DNA of 64,000 bases from Alphaproteobacteria bacterium (GTDB lineage: Bacteria; Myxococcota_A; UBA796; UBA2385), in the NCBI GenBank assembly GCA_020632755.1, contig JACKEY010000012.1, positions 120,929-184,928 of the forward strand, written 5' to 3'. How positions within the stretch are numbered: the first letter of the stretch is position 1; each line of letters opens with the position of its first letter. Positions 29,800 to 42,906 of this stretch are shown here, piece after piece. Below the pieces are notes generated by a model. That model saw nothing but the letters and a program-made list of their open reading frames with translations. It was not told the origin of the DNA and did not search any database. The position numbers and the translations under genes were made by a program.

Positions 29800-30866
29800 G
29801 CCCGCCCTGGGGCCAGGTCGCCGCCGGCACGCCGGGCGGGACCCTGCTGCGCCGCGCCTGGCAGCCGGTCTACCGCGATGTGGACCTGCGCCCGGGCGCC
29901 GTCGTCGGGCTGACGGTCCTGGGCGAGCGCTGGACCCTGTTCCGCGCGGACGACGGCCGGGTCGGCCTGGTCGCGTCGGCCTGCCCGCACCGCGGCACGC
30001 GGCTGGACCTGGGTCGGGTGCGGGACGGCGCGGTCGTCTGCATGCACCACGGCTGGGCCTTCGACCCCGCCGGGCACTGCCTGTCCCGCCCGGACGGCGG
30101 CCCCTGTGCGGTGTCCGTGCGGGCCGCGCCCGTGGCCGTGCACCTGGGCCTGGTCTTCGCCTGGCTCGGCGACGGGCCTCCTCCCCCGCTGCCCCGGTGG
30201 CCCGCATTCGAGCAGCCCGGCACCCTGCGCGTGCTGCCGCCCGAGACCTGGCCCTGCCCCTTCTTCCTGCGCCTGGAGAACAGCTGCGATCTGGGCCACC
30301 TGCCCGTCGCCCACGCGACCAGCGGCGTCGGCGAGGTGCTGGGCGACCCGACCGCCGCCGTCCTCTCCGACCTGCCCGACGGGCTGTCCATCGACGGCGA
30401 GGCCCGCGTGCCCCTGCGGGTGCGCGTCCTCCTCCCCAACGCCCTCGCCTTCCCGACCCCGGTCAGCGAGACCGCCGGCTGGCGCGACCACCTGGTCTGG
30501 CGTGTGCCGGTCGACGACGACCGCTGCGTCAGCTTCGTCGTCACCCATGTGCCGGCGTCCGTCCCCGACCACGCCGCCCATGCCTTCGGCTCCCCCCTCG
30601 ACCAGCCCCTCGCCCCCACCGCGGTCGCGCGCCTGGGAGAAGCGGTGCTGGCCGGACAGGCCCGCCTCGCCGACCTCGACACCGACAGCCTGACCGAGGT
30701 CGAGGACTACGTCGCCCTGTGCGGCGTCCTGCGCGACGAGACCGGCGCACCCGCCGCCGGCGAGGCGCTGGGCCCCTGGGACGGCCCGGTCCGCGCCCTG
30801 CGCCGCCGCTGGCAGGCTGCCCTGCGCGGGGATGCCAGGGTCTGGAGCGGCCCCCCCGCGGGGTAG
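29796..30866 (+). CDS. Rieske non-haem iron oxygenase (VanA-like)
   Basis: A 356-residue oxygenase. The Rieske cluster ligands CPHRGT (about 63-65) and CMHHGW (about 82-85) are intact, and the mononuclear iron pattern ENSCDLGHLPVAH follows near residues 162-174. The layout fits vanillate demethylase or phenoxybenzoate dioxygenase alpha subunits, which hydroxylate or demethylate small aromatic or cyclic molecules. No reductase gene is adjacent. GTG 29796 overlaps the SGNH stop. It lies in the proBA operon, so a proline- or P5C-derived substrate is possible but unproven. Confidence 0.85.
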   Translation: MSPPWGQVAAGTPGGTLLRRAWQPVYRDVDLRPGAVVGLTVLGERWTLFRADDGRVGLVASACPHRGTRLDLGRVRDGAVVCMHHGWAFDPAGHCLSRPDGGPCAVSVRAAPVAVHLGLVFAWLGDGPPPPLPRWPAFEQPGTLRVLPPETWPCPFFLRLENSCDLGHLPVAHATSGVGEVLGDPTAAVLSDLPDGLSIDGEARVPLRVRVLLPNALAFPTPVSETAGWRDHLVWRVPVDDDRCVSFVVTHVPASVPDHAAHAFGSPLDQPLAPTAVARLGEAVLAGQARLADLDTDSLTEVEDYVALCGVLRDETGAPAAGEALGPWDGPVRALRRRWQAALRGDARVWSGPPAG

Positions 30867-30875
30867 GTTGCCGCC

Positions 30876-31799
30876 ATGACCGATCCGGTTGTCCACACCG
30901 CACTCGCCCGCTGGCAGCGCCTGCGCGTGCCCCAGCCCGACACGCCGCTGCACGACTACATCCGGCGGCCCTACGCGCCGGTCGTCGACCCCGCCGGCCG
31001 CGCCGCGAGCGAGACCCTGCTGTGGTGGTGGCTGCACACCGTCGGCCTGTCCGGCCTGCGGCCGATCATCGAGCGATTCCGCACCCTGCTGGGCCCGGGC
31101 GAGACCGTCTGGGGCGTCAAGGACCTGCCCGGCGGCCGCCAGGGGGTCGAGCTCTATGTCTACGACCTGGCCCGCGACGGCCAGCGCATCGCCAAGGGCC
31201 CCGACGATCCGCGCAGCATCACGGCCCTGTGCCGAGGCCTCGCGCCGGTCCTGACCGTCGACAGCCGGCTCGACGAGACCCGCGCCCCCTACCTGATGTG
31301 CAGCCTGGAGCTCGACGCCGACGTGCTCGCCACCGGTCGGGCCCCGGGCTTCCGCATCTACGCCCCCGGCAACCGCCGGGTGCACGGCTACGACGGCCTG
31401 TCCTACCTGGTCGCCGGCGACCGGCTGATCCGCGAGAACAGCTACCTGTTCTTCGACGCCGCCACCGAGCTGCCCGCCGTGCGCGCGCTGGTCGAGAACA
31501 GCCTGCGCTGCGGCGACGACGTCGACGCCGTGCTCGACGCCGACCTCTGCCGCTGCTTCACCCTGTGCTTCTCGTCCAAGGCGGCCGCCGACGCCGTCTA
31601 CTACTCGCGGGTCGACACCACCCAGCTCATCGGCTTCCTGCGCCGCCGCTGGCCGCACAGCCCGCTGGCCACCCTGGTGCCGGCCGTGGCCGACGACCTG
31701 GCGCACCTGCGCTGGGACCTGGGCGTCGACTTCACCGTGGCCGCCGACGATCTCGGCGCGGTGAGCTTCCCCAAGATCGGGCTGTACGGCTTCCTGTGA
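30876..31799 (+). CDS. Protein of unknown family in the proBA operon; possible ABBA-type prenyltransferase fold
   Basis: A 307-residue soluble protein. I do not recognise a certain family. Repeated strand motifs such as GVELYVYDL, FRIYAPGN, AVYYSRVDTTQLIGFL and FPKIGLYGFL alternate with helical stretches. Their spacing and the final strands recall ABBA-fold peptide prenyltransferases such as LynF/PatF, but this is a weak impression from memory, not an alignment. A cluster of cysteines occurs at LCRCFTLCF near residue 228. ATG 30876 lies 9 bp after the Rieske stop and its own stop overlaps the radical SAM GTG, so it is a firm member of the operon. Confidence 0.75.
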   Translation: MTDPVVHTALARWQRLRVPQPDTPLHDYIRRPYAPVVDPAGRAASETLLWWWLHTVGLSGLRPIIERFRTLLGPGETVWGVKDLPGGRQGVELYVYDLARDGQRIAKGPDDPRSITALCRGLAPVLTVDSRLDETRAPYLMCSLELDADVLATGRAPGFRIYAPGNRRVHGYDGLSYLVAGDRLIRENSYLFFDAATELPAVRALVENSLRCGDDVDAVLDADLCRCFTLCFSSKAAADAVYYSRVDTTQLIGFLRRRWPHSPLATLVPAVADDLAHLRWDLGVDFTVAADDLGAVSFPKIGLYGFL

Positions 31800-32821
31800 G
31801 CGCCTCCTCCCTCGACACCATCCAGGGCATGGCCCTCGACCCGAAGCTGCGCATGGGCGTCAGCCTGGAGATGGTCGAGCGGGCGCTGGTGACGGCGGCT
31901 GCAGGCGATCACCCCGACGACGACACGCTCATCGTCGCGCTGAACTACCGCTGCAACAGCCGCTGCCGGTTCTGCATCATCGAGACCGAGATCGACCAGC
32001 GGCTGGAAGACACCAACCGCGCCGTGTTCCAGGCGGTCTACCGGGCCAACGCCGCCGCCCGCGCCCAGGGCCGCGGCTTCCGCCGGCTCACCATCTCGGG
32101 CGCCGAGAGCACGCTCATCCCCGACCTGCCCGCACTCGTCGCCGCCGCGACGGGGGACGGCGGCTTCGACGTCGTGCGCCTGCAGACCAACGCCCGCAAG
32201 CTCGAGGACCGCGGCCTGGTCGAGGCGCTCATGGCGGCCGGGGCCCGCGAGTACTTCGTCAGCATGCACGCCCCCACCGCCGAGCTCGACGCGCGCATCA
32301 CCCGCAGCACCATGAGCTGGCGGCAGATGAACACCGGCATCGACCACCTGCACGCCGCCGGGGCCCGGGTGCTTTCGAACACCGTCATCTGCGCCGACAA
32401 CGCGCCGGTCCTGGCCGACCACGCCGCCTTCCTGATCTCCCGCGGCGTCCAGGAAGCCCACCTGTGGTCCTTCCTGAACATCGGCGACGCCGGCCAGCAG
32501 GACGAGCTCGTGCCGCTGGCCGTCAGCGTGCCGCCGCTGCTCGCGGCACTCGACCGCCTGGACGCCGCCGGGGTGCCCGCCACCGTGAAGTGGTTCCCGC
32601 GCTGCCAGCTCGGCCGCCACGCCGCCAAGCTCGACGATCACCAGCCGCAGATGCTGATCCGCGACGAGTTCCAGGTCCGGCTGTCCGACGGCTTCCGCTT
32701 CGACTGCGTGCACGCGCGGTCCTGCGCGGCCTTCGGACGCGGCTGCTCGGGCCTGCACGAGGGCTACGTGGCGGCCTTCGGGGACGAGGCGGCGCGCCTG
32801 GCTCCGGTGGAGGAGGCATGA
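31796..32821 (+). CDS. Radical SAM enzyme of the proBA-linked operon
   Basis: A 341-residue enzyme. The SAM cluster motif C-x3-C-x2-C is CNSRCRFC (C53, C57, C60). The next conserved features are SGAEST in place of GGEPT, and SMHAPTAELDARI. At the C-terminus a cysteine set (CVHARSCAAFGRGCSG, about 303-318) probably binds an auxiliary Fe-S cluster. The reaction is unknown; possible roles are C-C bond formation, methylation or epimerisation on a small molecule. GTG 31796 and the ATGA at its end overlap both neighbours, which implies coupled translation. Confidence 0.88.
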   Translation: MSASSLDTIQGMALDPKLRMGVSLEMVERALVTAAAGDHPDDDTLIVALNYRCNSRCRFCIIETEIDQRLEDTNRAVFQAVYRANAAARAQGRGFRRLTISGAESTLIPDLPALVAAATGDGGFDVVRLQTNARKLEDRGLVEALMAAGAREYFVSMHAPTAELDARITRSTMSWRQMNTGIDHLHAAGARVLSNTVICADNAPVLADHAAFLISRGVQEAHLWSFLNIGDAGQQDELVPLAVSVPPLLAALDRLDAAGVPATVKWFPRCQLGRHAAKLDDHQPQMLIRDEFQVRLSDGFRFDCVHARSCAAFGRGCSGLHEGYVAAFGDEAARLAPVEEA

Positions 32822-33657
32822 GCCTGGTCGAGGTCGAGCGCACGGGTCCCGGGGAGGCGCCGTCTCTCGAGGTGCGGGAGGCGGGGGCGCTCGGCGAGGA
32901 GGACCTGCTGGCGCGCGTCTTCGCGGGCGAGCTCGGGGGGGTCGTGGTGCGAGGCGGGCTGTCGGGAGAGGAGGCCGCCGCGGTCGTGCACCGGCTGCGC
33001 ACGGCGCCGGGGCGGTCGGGCCCGGTCCAGGCGCACCCCTTCCCGGGCTGGACCTATGGCGCGGTGCTGGTCGTGAGCGCGCCGGACCTGGGCGAGTACC
33101 TGGACCGCGCCGAGGGGCTCGACGAGGCGCTGGCCGGCTTGTCCGTGGGGCCGCGCATCGCAGGCCTGTGGAGGGCGCTCGGCGGCGGGCGCGACGTGGC
33201 GACGCCGACGCACCAGGGCCGGTCCTACGCGCCGCTGACGGTGCGGGCCCTGGCGCCCGGCCAGGGCGTGTCCGTGCACAGCGAGCGAGACGACTGGCCC
33301 TCGATGGCGGGGCTCGCCGGGCTGATCGGCGGGCGGGGACAGCTGTCGACCTACATGCCGCTGGCCCTGTGCGCGGCGGAGGGGCAGGGCGGGGGAGAGG
33401 GAGGCGGCGAGCTGCGGGTCTTCCACCGGCCGCCGCCCGGCCAGGAGCCCGCGATGGAGGGCCGCCGCGAGGCCGACGCCGAGGCCGCGCTGGCCGCCTT
33501 CGGCGTGACCGTGGTCCGACCGGCCGTGGGCGACCTGCTGGTGTTCGACGGCGGGCGCTTCAACCACCGCGTGACCCCCTGCACGGCCGGCGAGCGCTGG
33601 ACCATCGGGGCCTTCCTGGCGCAGTCGGCGGACGGGCGGCGGTGGGCCTGGAGCTGA
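32818..33657 (+). CDS. 2-oxoglutarate/Fe(II) oxygenase-like protein
   Basis: A 279-residue protein. The C-terminal half carries a double-stranded beta-helix pattern: VHSERDDW near residue 151 gives the H-x-E/D metal ligands, FNHRVTP near residue 243 gives the distal His, and ERWTIGAF a few residues later supplies the arginine that binds 2-oxoglutarate. These enzymes hydroxylate or halogenate small molecules using O2. The gene is compositionally richer in G than its neighbours. ATG 32818 overlaps the radical SAM stop. It ends the seven-gene unit. Confidence 0.75.
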   Translation: MSLVEVERTGPGEAPSLEVREAGALGEEDLLARVFAGELGGVVVRGGLSGEEAAAVVHRLRTAPGRSGPVQAHPFPGWTYGAVLVVSAPDLGEYLDRAEGLDEALAGLSVGPRIAGLWRALGGGRDVATPTHQGRSYAPLTVRALAPGQGVSVHSERDDWPSMAGLAGLIGGRGQLSTYMPLALCAAEGQGGGEGGGELRVFHRPPPGQEPAMEGRREADAEAALAAFGVTVVRPAVGDLLVFDGGRFNHRVTPCTAGERWTIGAFLAQSADGRRWAWS

Positions 33658-33688
33658 CCGGCGCTGGCGGTCGATACCCCTCGGTCAG
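33654..33688. terminator. Possible bidirectional hairpin between convergent genes
   Basis: CTGACCG (33654-33660) and CGGTCAG (33682-33688) form a perfect 7-bp inverted repeat whose arms contain both convergent stop codons. The loop is 21 bases, so stability is moderate. A 5-bp inner stem (33656-33660 with 33668-33672) is an alternative. Confidence 0.3.
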
Positions 33689-34116
33689 TCCACCTCGATG
33701 TCCACCAGCTCCTGCCGGAACGGCACCGACACCGGGAACAGCAGCCACCACACCTTGGCCCGGCCCTCGAAGGCCACCGACAGGCGCCCCTGCGTGATGC
33801 CGCGCCAGGCCAGACCCGCCGCGCTGGCCGCGTCGATGCGCACCGGCACGGTCACCTGGACGACCGTGTCCTTGGGCAGGCGCATCCCGCCGTAGCTGGC
33901 GGTGGCGTCCGCCACGGTCTGGCCGTCCAGCTGCAGCTGGTAGTCCAGCGCCCGCAGCCGCATCGGCGGCCCGCCGGTGCGCTCGACCTCGAGCAGCAGC
34001 TCGGCCTGGACGCGCCCGCCGGACAGCTGGATGTCGTGCAGCCCGACGGGGACCACCTCGACGGGCTCGGCCCGCGCGGGACCCGCCAGGAACAGGGACA
34101 GCATCAGCGGGGTCAC
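33685..34116 (-). CDS. Exported LEA-2-like protein
   Basis: A 143-residue protein. A signal peptide (LMLSLFLAGPARA, about residues 4-16) leads a single beta-sandwich domain with the LEA14-like pattern VGLHDIQLSGGRVQAELLLE and LRALDYQLQLDGQTVA. WHy/LEA-2 domains are found in exported proteins of many delta-proteobacteria and are of uncertain role. GTG 34116 is favoured because GGAGGAG lies 6 bases upstream; ATG 34104 is an alternative. It is divergent from the secreted protein at 34153, 36 bp away. Confidence 0.7.
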   Translation of the reverse strand: MTPLMLSLFLAGPARAEPVEVVPVGLHDIQLSGGRVQAELLLEVERTGGPPMRLRALDYQLQLDGQTVADATASYGGMRLPKDTVVQVTVPVRIDAASAAGLAWRGITQGRLSVAFEGRAKVWWLLFPVSVPFRQELVDIEVD

Positions 34117-34152
34117 GGGCACCTCCTCCTCGACGCCGGCTACGCTGTCCCC

Positions 34153-34968
34153 ATGTACTTCCTTGCGCTCCTCCCCGTCCTGTCCTCCGCCCTCCTCTCC
34201 CCCGTGGCCCTGTCCTCGACGGCCCACGCCGCACCTCCTCCCGCGACCGGGCGCCCGGCGGGTCCTCCCCGCGTGCACGTGCACGACGGGGCGGTCGACT
34301 GCCCGATCGCGGCTCCCGGCACCGACGCCACGCCGCCCTGCCCGCAGACCTTCACCGCGGTCGAGACCGCGCCCCTGAAGACTGGCCCCGTCGTCGTGAA
34401 GACCTGGGCCGGCACGGGCCGCCCGGGCGACGAGCCCTGCACCTGGCAGACCCTGGCGACGCCGAACGGCCCCGTGCGCGAGGTGCAGACCGGCCGCACG
34501 CTGGAGGTGCTGCCCGTCAGCAGCGAGCGCTACCGCAAGCTGGTCGGCGAGCTGGTCGGCCTGCCCGAGGCGCAGCTCACGGCCCTGGTGAAGGTCGACC
34601 TGCAGGGCGACGGCACCGACGAGATCCTGTTCGCCGCCGAGAGCCACCCGTCCCCCGCCGACCAGGCCTGGCCGATGCCGAGCGACGGCAAGGTCTACAG
34701 CATCGTGGGCGTGCGGCGGCTGGTCGAGGGCAAGGTGCAGACCGACCTGTTCTTCGAGCACAAGGTCGAGCTGACGCCCCAGGTGGTCGAGGAGCAGGGC
34801 GCGATGACCTACCAGCGCGGCACGCTGCTGGGCGTCACCGACGTCGAGGGCGACGGGGTCCTGGAGGTCGTCGTGGGCGACGCCTACTACGAGGGCAGCG
34901 GCGTGCGGCTGTGGTCCTTCCGCCTGGGGCCGGCCCGGGCGGTGGCCGAGACCGGCTGCGGGGTCTGA
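34153..34968 (+). CDS. Secreted protein with FG-GAP-like repeats
   Basis: A 271-residue protein. A signal peptide (about 1-26, ending STAHA) is followed by a Pro-rich linker and a soluble domain with two DxxGDGxxEI/LVV-type motifs (KVDLQGDGTDEILFA and DVEGDGVLEVVVGD) that recall FG-GAP/VCBS calcium-binding repeats. Three to four cysteines near residues 54-100 may form disulphides. Function unknown. The next gene, a radical SAM protein, begins 31 bp downstream. Confidence 0.7.
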   Translation: MYFLALLPVLSSALLSPVALSSTAHAAPPPATGRPAGPPRVHVHDGAVDCPIAAPGTDATPPCPQTFTAVETAPLKTGPVVVKTWAGTGRPGDEPCTWQTLATPNGPVREVQTGRTLEVLPVSSERYRKLVGELVGLPEAQLTALVKVDLQGDGTDEILFAAESHPSPADQAWPMPSDGKVYSIVGVRRLVEGKVQTDLFFEHKVELTPQVVEEQGAMTYQRGTLLGVTDVEGDGVLEVVVGDAYYEGSGVRLWSFRLGPARAVAETGCGV

Positions 34969-34999
34969 TCCACCGCCGTCGGGGGGCTACAGTGGCCGC

Positions 35000-36079
35000 A
35001 TGAGCCGCCCCACCCGGTACCAGCTCTCCGTCATCTTCACGGACGAGTGCAACATGCGGTGCACCTACTGCACCACCGCCAAGCGACCGGTGTTCATGCC
35101 GGCCGAGCGGGTGGACCGCGTGGCCGCGCTGTTGTGGGCGACGGACGACGTGCCGGTGGACCTGAACTTCCACGGCGGCGAGCCGACGCTGAACTGGGAC
35201 ATGGTCGTGCGGCTGGCCGACGCGATGGCCCCCATGAAGCAGCAGCGCCGCGTCAGCTTCAACATGTGCACCAACGGCACCCACCTGGACGCCGGTCGCG
35301 CCGCCTGGCTGTCCGACCAGGGCTTCGACGTGCGGCTGTCCATCGACGGGCGCCGGGACAGCCACACCCGGTTCCGCCACAGCCGCGAGCGCGGCGGGGA
35401 CGCGGCCGCCCTGCACGACGCGACGGTCGCGTCCCTGCACCACCTGGTGACCGCTGGCGTGCCCACCGCCGCCAACATGGTCGTGACCCCCGACACGGTC
35501 GATCAGCTTCTGGCCAACGCGGTCTTCCTCATCCGCCAGGGGCTCGTGCACCTGGTGGTGAGCCCCGTCGTCGGTCTGCCCTGGGAGGACCGCCACCTGC
35601 TGACCCTCGACCAGCAGCTCCAGGGGCTGCTGCCGGTCTGGCGCAGGTGGATGGCCGGGCGGCAGGAGCGCGACGTCGAGGATCTGCGCCGCAGCATCCT
35701 CTCCGAGATCGACCGGGCCATCTACTGCACGGGCGAGCGCATGAACCAGCCCGACGCCCGCGTGCTGGTCATCGGCCCGGACGGCCGCATCTTCGGCGAC
35801 GAGCCCGAGATCCGCACCGAGAAGGCGCTGGTGGTCGGACACCTGGACGACTGCACCGATCTGGCGACCCTGCCCCACCCCGAGCGGACCGCCTTCCAGC
35901 TGATGTACGACCGCGAGTTCTACGCCCCGCACGTGCTGCGCGACGTGCGCCGCACCCACCGGCTGCTCCGCAACCGCATGCGGACGCTGTACCGGGCGCT
36001 GTTCGGCGAAGACGCGCCCGAGGGGGTCGGCGCCGCGGTGAGCGCCGAGCGCCGCGCGGCGGCCGCACCCAGCGGCTGA
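35000..36079 (+). CDS. Radical SAM protein, anSME-like core without a full SPASM domain
   Basis: A 359-residue enzyme. The SAM-binding cysteines are C17, C21 and C24 (CNMRCTYC), followed by FHGGEPTLNW near residue 56 and RLSIDG near residue 112, as in anaerobic sulphatase-maturating and peptide-modifying enzymes. The C-terminal half has only isolated cysteines (YCTGE, DDCTD), so a SPASM domain is absent or degenerate. A basic tail ends the protein. No precursor peptide was found next to it; the secreted protein upstream may be a substrate, but this is a guess. It is convergent with the tetR gene. Confidence 0.85.
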   Translation: MSRPTRYQLSVIFTDECNMRCTYCTTAKRPVFMPAERVDRVAALLWATDDVPVDLNFHGGEPTLNWDMVVRLADAMAPMKQQRRVSFNMCTNGTHLDAGRAAWLSDQGFDVRLSIDGRRDSHTRFRHSRERGGDAAALHDATVASLHHLVTAGVPTAANMVVTPDTVDQLLANAVFLIRQGLVHLVVSPVVGLPWEDRHLLTLDQQLQGLLPVWRRWMAGRQERDVEDLRRSILSEIDRAIYCTGERMNQPDARVLVIGPDGRIFGDEPEIRTEKALVVGHLDDCTDLATLPHPERTAFQLMYDREFYAPHVLRDVRRTHRLLRNRMRTLYRALFGEDAPEGVGAAVSAERRAAAAPSG

Positions 36080-36085
36080 GCGGGT

Positions 36086-36670
36086 CTAGAGCTTGAGCAG
36101 ACCCTGCGTCATGAACGCGTAGATCTCGTCGACGACAGCGTCGGGATCGACCTGCTGGCCCATCAGCGCGCCCAGGAAGACGTTCTCCTTGACCATGCCC
36201 AGCACGCAGCGGGCGGCCACGCGCAGGTCACCCTCGCGCACCACGCCCAGCCGGCGGCCGAGCTCGAGCGCGGTCTGGATGCGGTCGACCGCGTCGCCGT
36301 AGAAGGCGCGCAGCACCTCGTCGCCTTCTTCGTCCACGCCGACGGCTTCGGCCAGCAGCAGCCGGGCGACCTGGGGGTCCAGGGCGGCGGTCAGCACGGC
36401 CCGCACGTTGGCGCGGGCCTGGGCCAGGATGTCGCCGCCGACGTCGATGGGCTGCACGCTGCCGGCCAGGTCGTCGACGACCACGACCAGCACCTCGTGG
36501 AAGATGGCCCGCTTGCTGTCGAAGTAGTTGTAGAAGGTGCCGCGGGCGACGCCGGCCTGCTCGATGATGTCCGAGACGCCGGCCCGGTGGTAGCCGTCGC
36601 GGGCGAAGACCATGCGCGCGGCGTCCAGCAGCTGGTTCCGGCGTTGCTCGGCGGGCAGTGAGCGGCTCAT
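36086..36670 (-). CDS. TetR-family transcriptional regulator
   Basis: A 194-residue repressor. The N-terminal HTH (about 10-58) contains ARMVFARDGYHRAGVSDI and GVARGTFYNYFDSKRAIF, the TetR consensus. The C-terminal ligand domain is helical and ordinary in length. ATG 36670 is chosen because the HTH starts normally after it. The gene is divergent from the activase/dehydratase pair, with a perfect palindrome between them that is probably its operator. By context the inducer may be an acyl-CoA or fatty acid derivative. Confidence 0.9.
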   Translation of the reverse strand: MSRSLPAEQRRNQLLDAARMVFARDGYHRAGVSDIIEQAGVARGTFYNYFDSKRAIFHEVLVVVVDDLAGSVQPIDVGGDILAQARANVRAVLTAALDPQVARLLLAEAVGVDEEGDEVLRAFYGDAVDRIQTALELGRRLGVVREGDLRVAARCVLGMVKENVFLGALMGQQVDPDAVVDEIYAFMTQGLLKL

Positions 36671-36712
36671 GCGGCCCCCTATGTCACAGGGCCGGCCACG
36701 GCCCCTCTGCGT

Positions 36713-36741
36713 TTGCAGGTGCGGCGGCATGCCACTACGCT
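36713..36741 (+). promoter_or_regulatory. Candidate promoter for the activase/dehydratase pair
   Basis: TTGCAG (36713-36718) and TACGCT (36736-36741) have a 17-bp spacer. A start site about 7 bases downstream would fall at the edge of the TetR-type palindrome, which would allow repression by blocking the polymerase. Confidence 0.45.
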
Positions 36742-36749
36742 CGTCACTA

Positions 36750-36765
36750 GACTGACGTGTCAGTC
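36750..36765. promoter_or_regulatory. TetR-type operator
   Basis: GACTGAC-GT-GTCAGTC is a perfect inverted repeat with 7-bp arms and a 2-bp spacer, located between the divergent tetR gene and the 36778 gene, 12 bp before the start of the latter. TetR-family repressors often use such sites. Confidence 0.7.
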
Positions 36766-36777
36766 CAACGAGGTCCC

Positions 36778-41885
<5,108 letters not shown>

Positions 41886-41894
41886 GCGCCGCTC

Positions 41895-41919
41895 CCCTCC
41901 GCCCGCAGAGGGCGGAGGG
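41895..41919. terminator. Bidirectional hairpin terminator
   Basis: A perfect 10-bp stem (CCCTCCGCCC, 41895-41904, with 41910-41919) closes a 5-base loop (GCAGA) in the 39 bp between two convergent stop codons. Its symmetry allows it to serve both strands. Confidence 0.65.
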
Positions 41920-41924
41920 CGGCC

Positions 41925-42875
41925 CTACTTGGCCAGCAACCGCGGCAGGTGCTGGGGCCGCAGGGCCACGCTGTCGTGCAGCGCGCACTCGTCGGTGCAG
42001 TGGCAGTGGCCGGCGCCGATGTACTCGCGCTGGGCGTCGGCCGCCTGGCCTCGCCACAGCGCCTGCCAGCCCTGCTCCCGCAGCGATCCGACTGCCGGCA
42101 GCAGGTCGCAGGCCGCCACCGCGCCGTCGGCCCGCACCACCGCGTGGGACAGGCCGGCCAGGCAGGGCACGATCTGGCGGCCCTGCTCCATCGTCTGCAG
42201 GCCGACGTCCCAGCGCATCCGGTGGAAGTTCCGGCGCAGCCGTCCCCGCAGCCCGTCTTCGGACAGGGCGTAGCGATCCAGCACGTCGAACAGCGGGCCC
42301 TGGACCTTGCGCAGGCGTGCGACCGGCGGCGCGTCGGCCCCGCCGCCCCCGCCCGACAGGCTGACCAGGTGGCCAGCGGCGCCCTGATCCAGCACGTACT
42401 GGGCCACGGCGACCAGCTCGTCGACGTTGTCGCTCCACACGGTCGTGCGCAGCTCCAGCCGCACCCGCGGCTGTCCCGACAGCCGGTCGAAGGCGGCCCA
42501 GACGCGGTCCCAGGCGCCCGGCCCGTGCCGGCGATCGTGGGTGGCCTGCAGCCCGTCCAGGGCCAGGGCCACCGTCAGCTCGCCGGACACCGCCCGGCGC
42601 AGCGCGGCGACACCGTCCACCACCGCCGCCACATCCGCGACCGGCGTGGTGACCGTGACCAGCTCGGCGCGAAAGGCCGAAGCCACGGCACCCAGGTCGG
42701 CCCGCTCGAAGGGCCTCCCCCCAGCGAGATCCAGCCAGCCCAGCGGACCGACCTCGGACGCCAGCTGCGCATAGTCGACGGTGGACAGCCCACCCTCCGA
42801 CTCCGGCGCGACGTGCAGCACCAGGTGGTGCAGCTTGCGGCGCAGGGCGGCGTCGGCCAGGTGGCGGAGGTCCAT
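41925..42875 (-). CDS. Radical-SAM/SPASM-like protein lacking the SAM-cluster cysteines
   Basis: A 316-residue protein with a radical SAM/SPASM layout. LHHLVLHVAPESEGGL (15-30) occupies the site where C-x3-C-x2-C should stand, but has no cysteine. The GGEP motif reads WLDLAGGRPF (47-56). The rest follows the fold, including LTVALALDGLQATHD. The C-terminal SPASM-like cysteines remain: C238, C256 and CHCTDEC (C291, C293, C297), with VVRADGAVAACDLLPAVGSL in the expected form. It probably cannot cleave SAM and may act as a scaffold or peptide- or electron-carrying partner. It is the last gene on the nrdA-nrdB strand. Confidence 0.72.
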   Translation of the reverse strand: MDLRHLADAALRRKLHHLVLHVAPESEGGLSTVDYAQLASEVGPLGWLDLAGGRPFERADLGAVASAFRAELVTVTTPVADVAAVVDGVAALRRAVSGELTVALALDGLQATHDRRHGPGAWDRVWAAFDRLSGQPRVRLELRTTVWSDNVDELVAVAQYVLDQGAAGHLVSLSGGGGGADAPPVARLRKVQGPLFDVLDRYALSEDGLRGRLRRNFHRMRWDVGLQTMEQGRQIVPCLAGLSHAVVRADGAVAACDLLPAVGSLREQGWQALWRGQAADAQREYIGAGHCHCTDECALHDSVALRPQHLPRLLAK

Positions 42876-42906
42876 GGTTCCCCGAGGGGCAGGAGACGTG
42901 GCCGAC

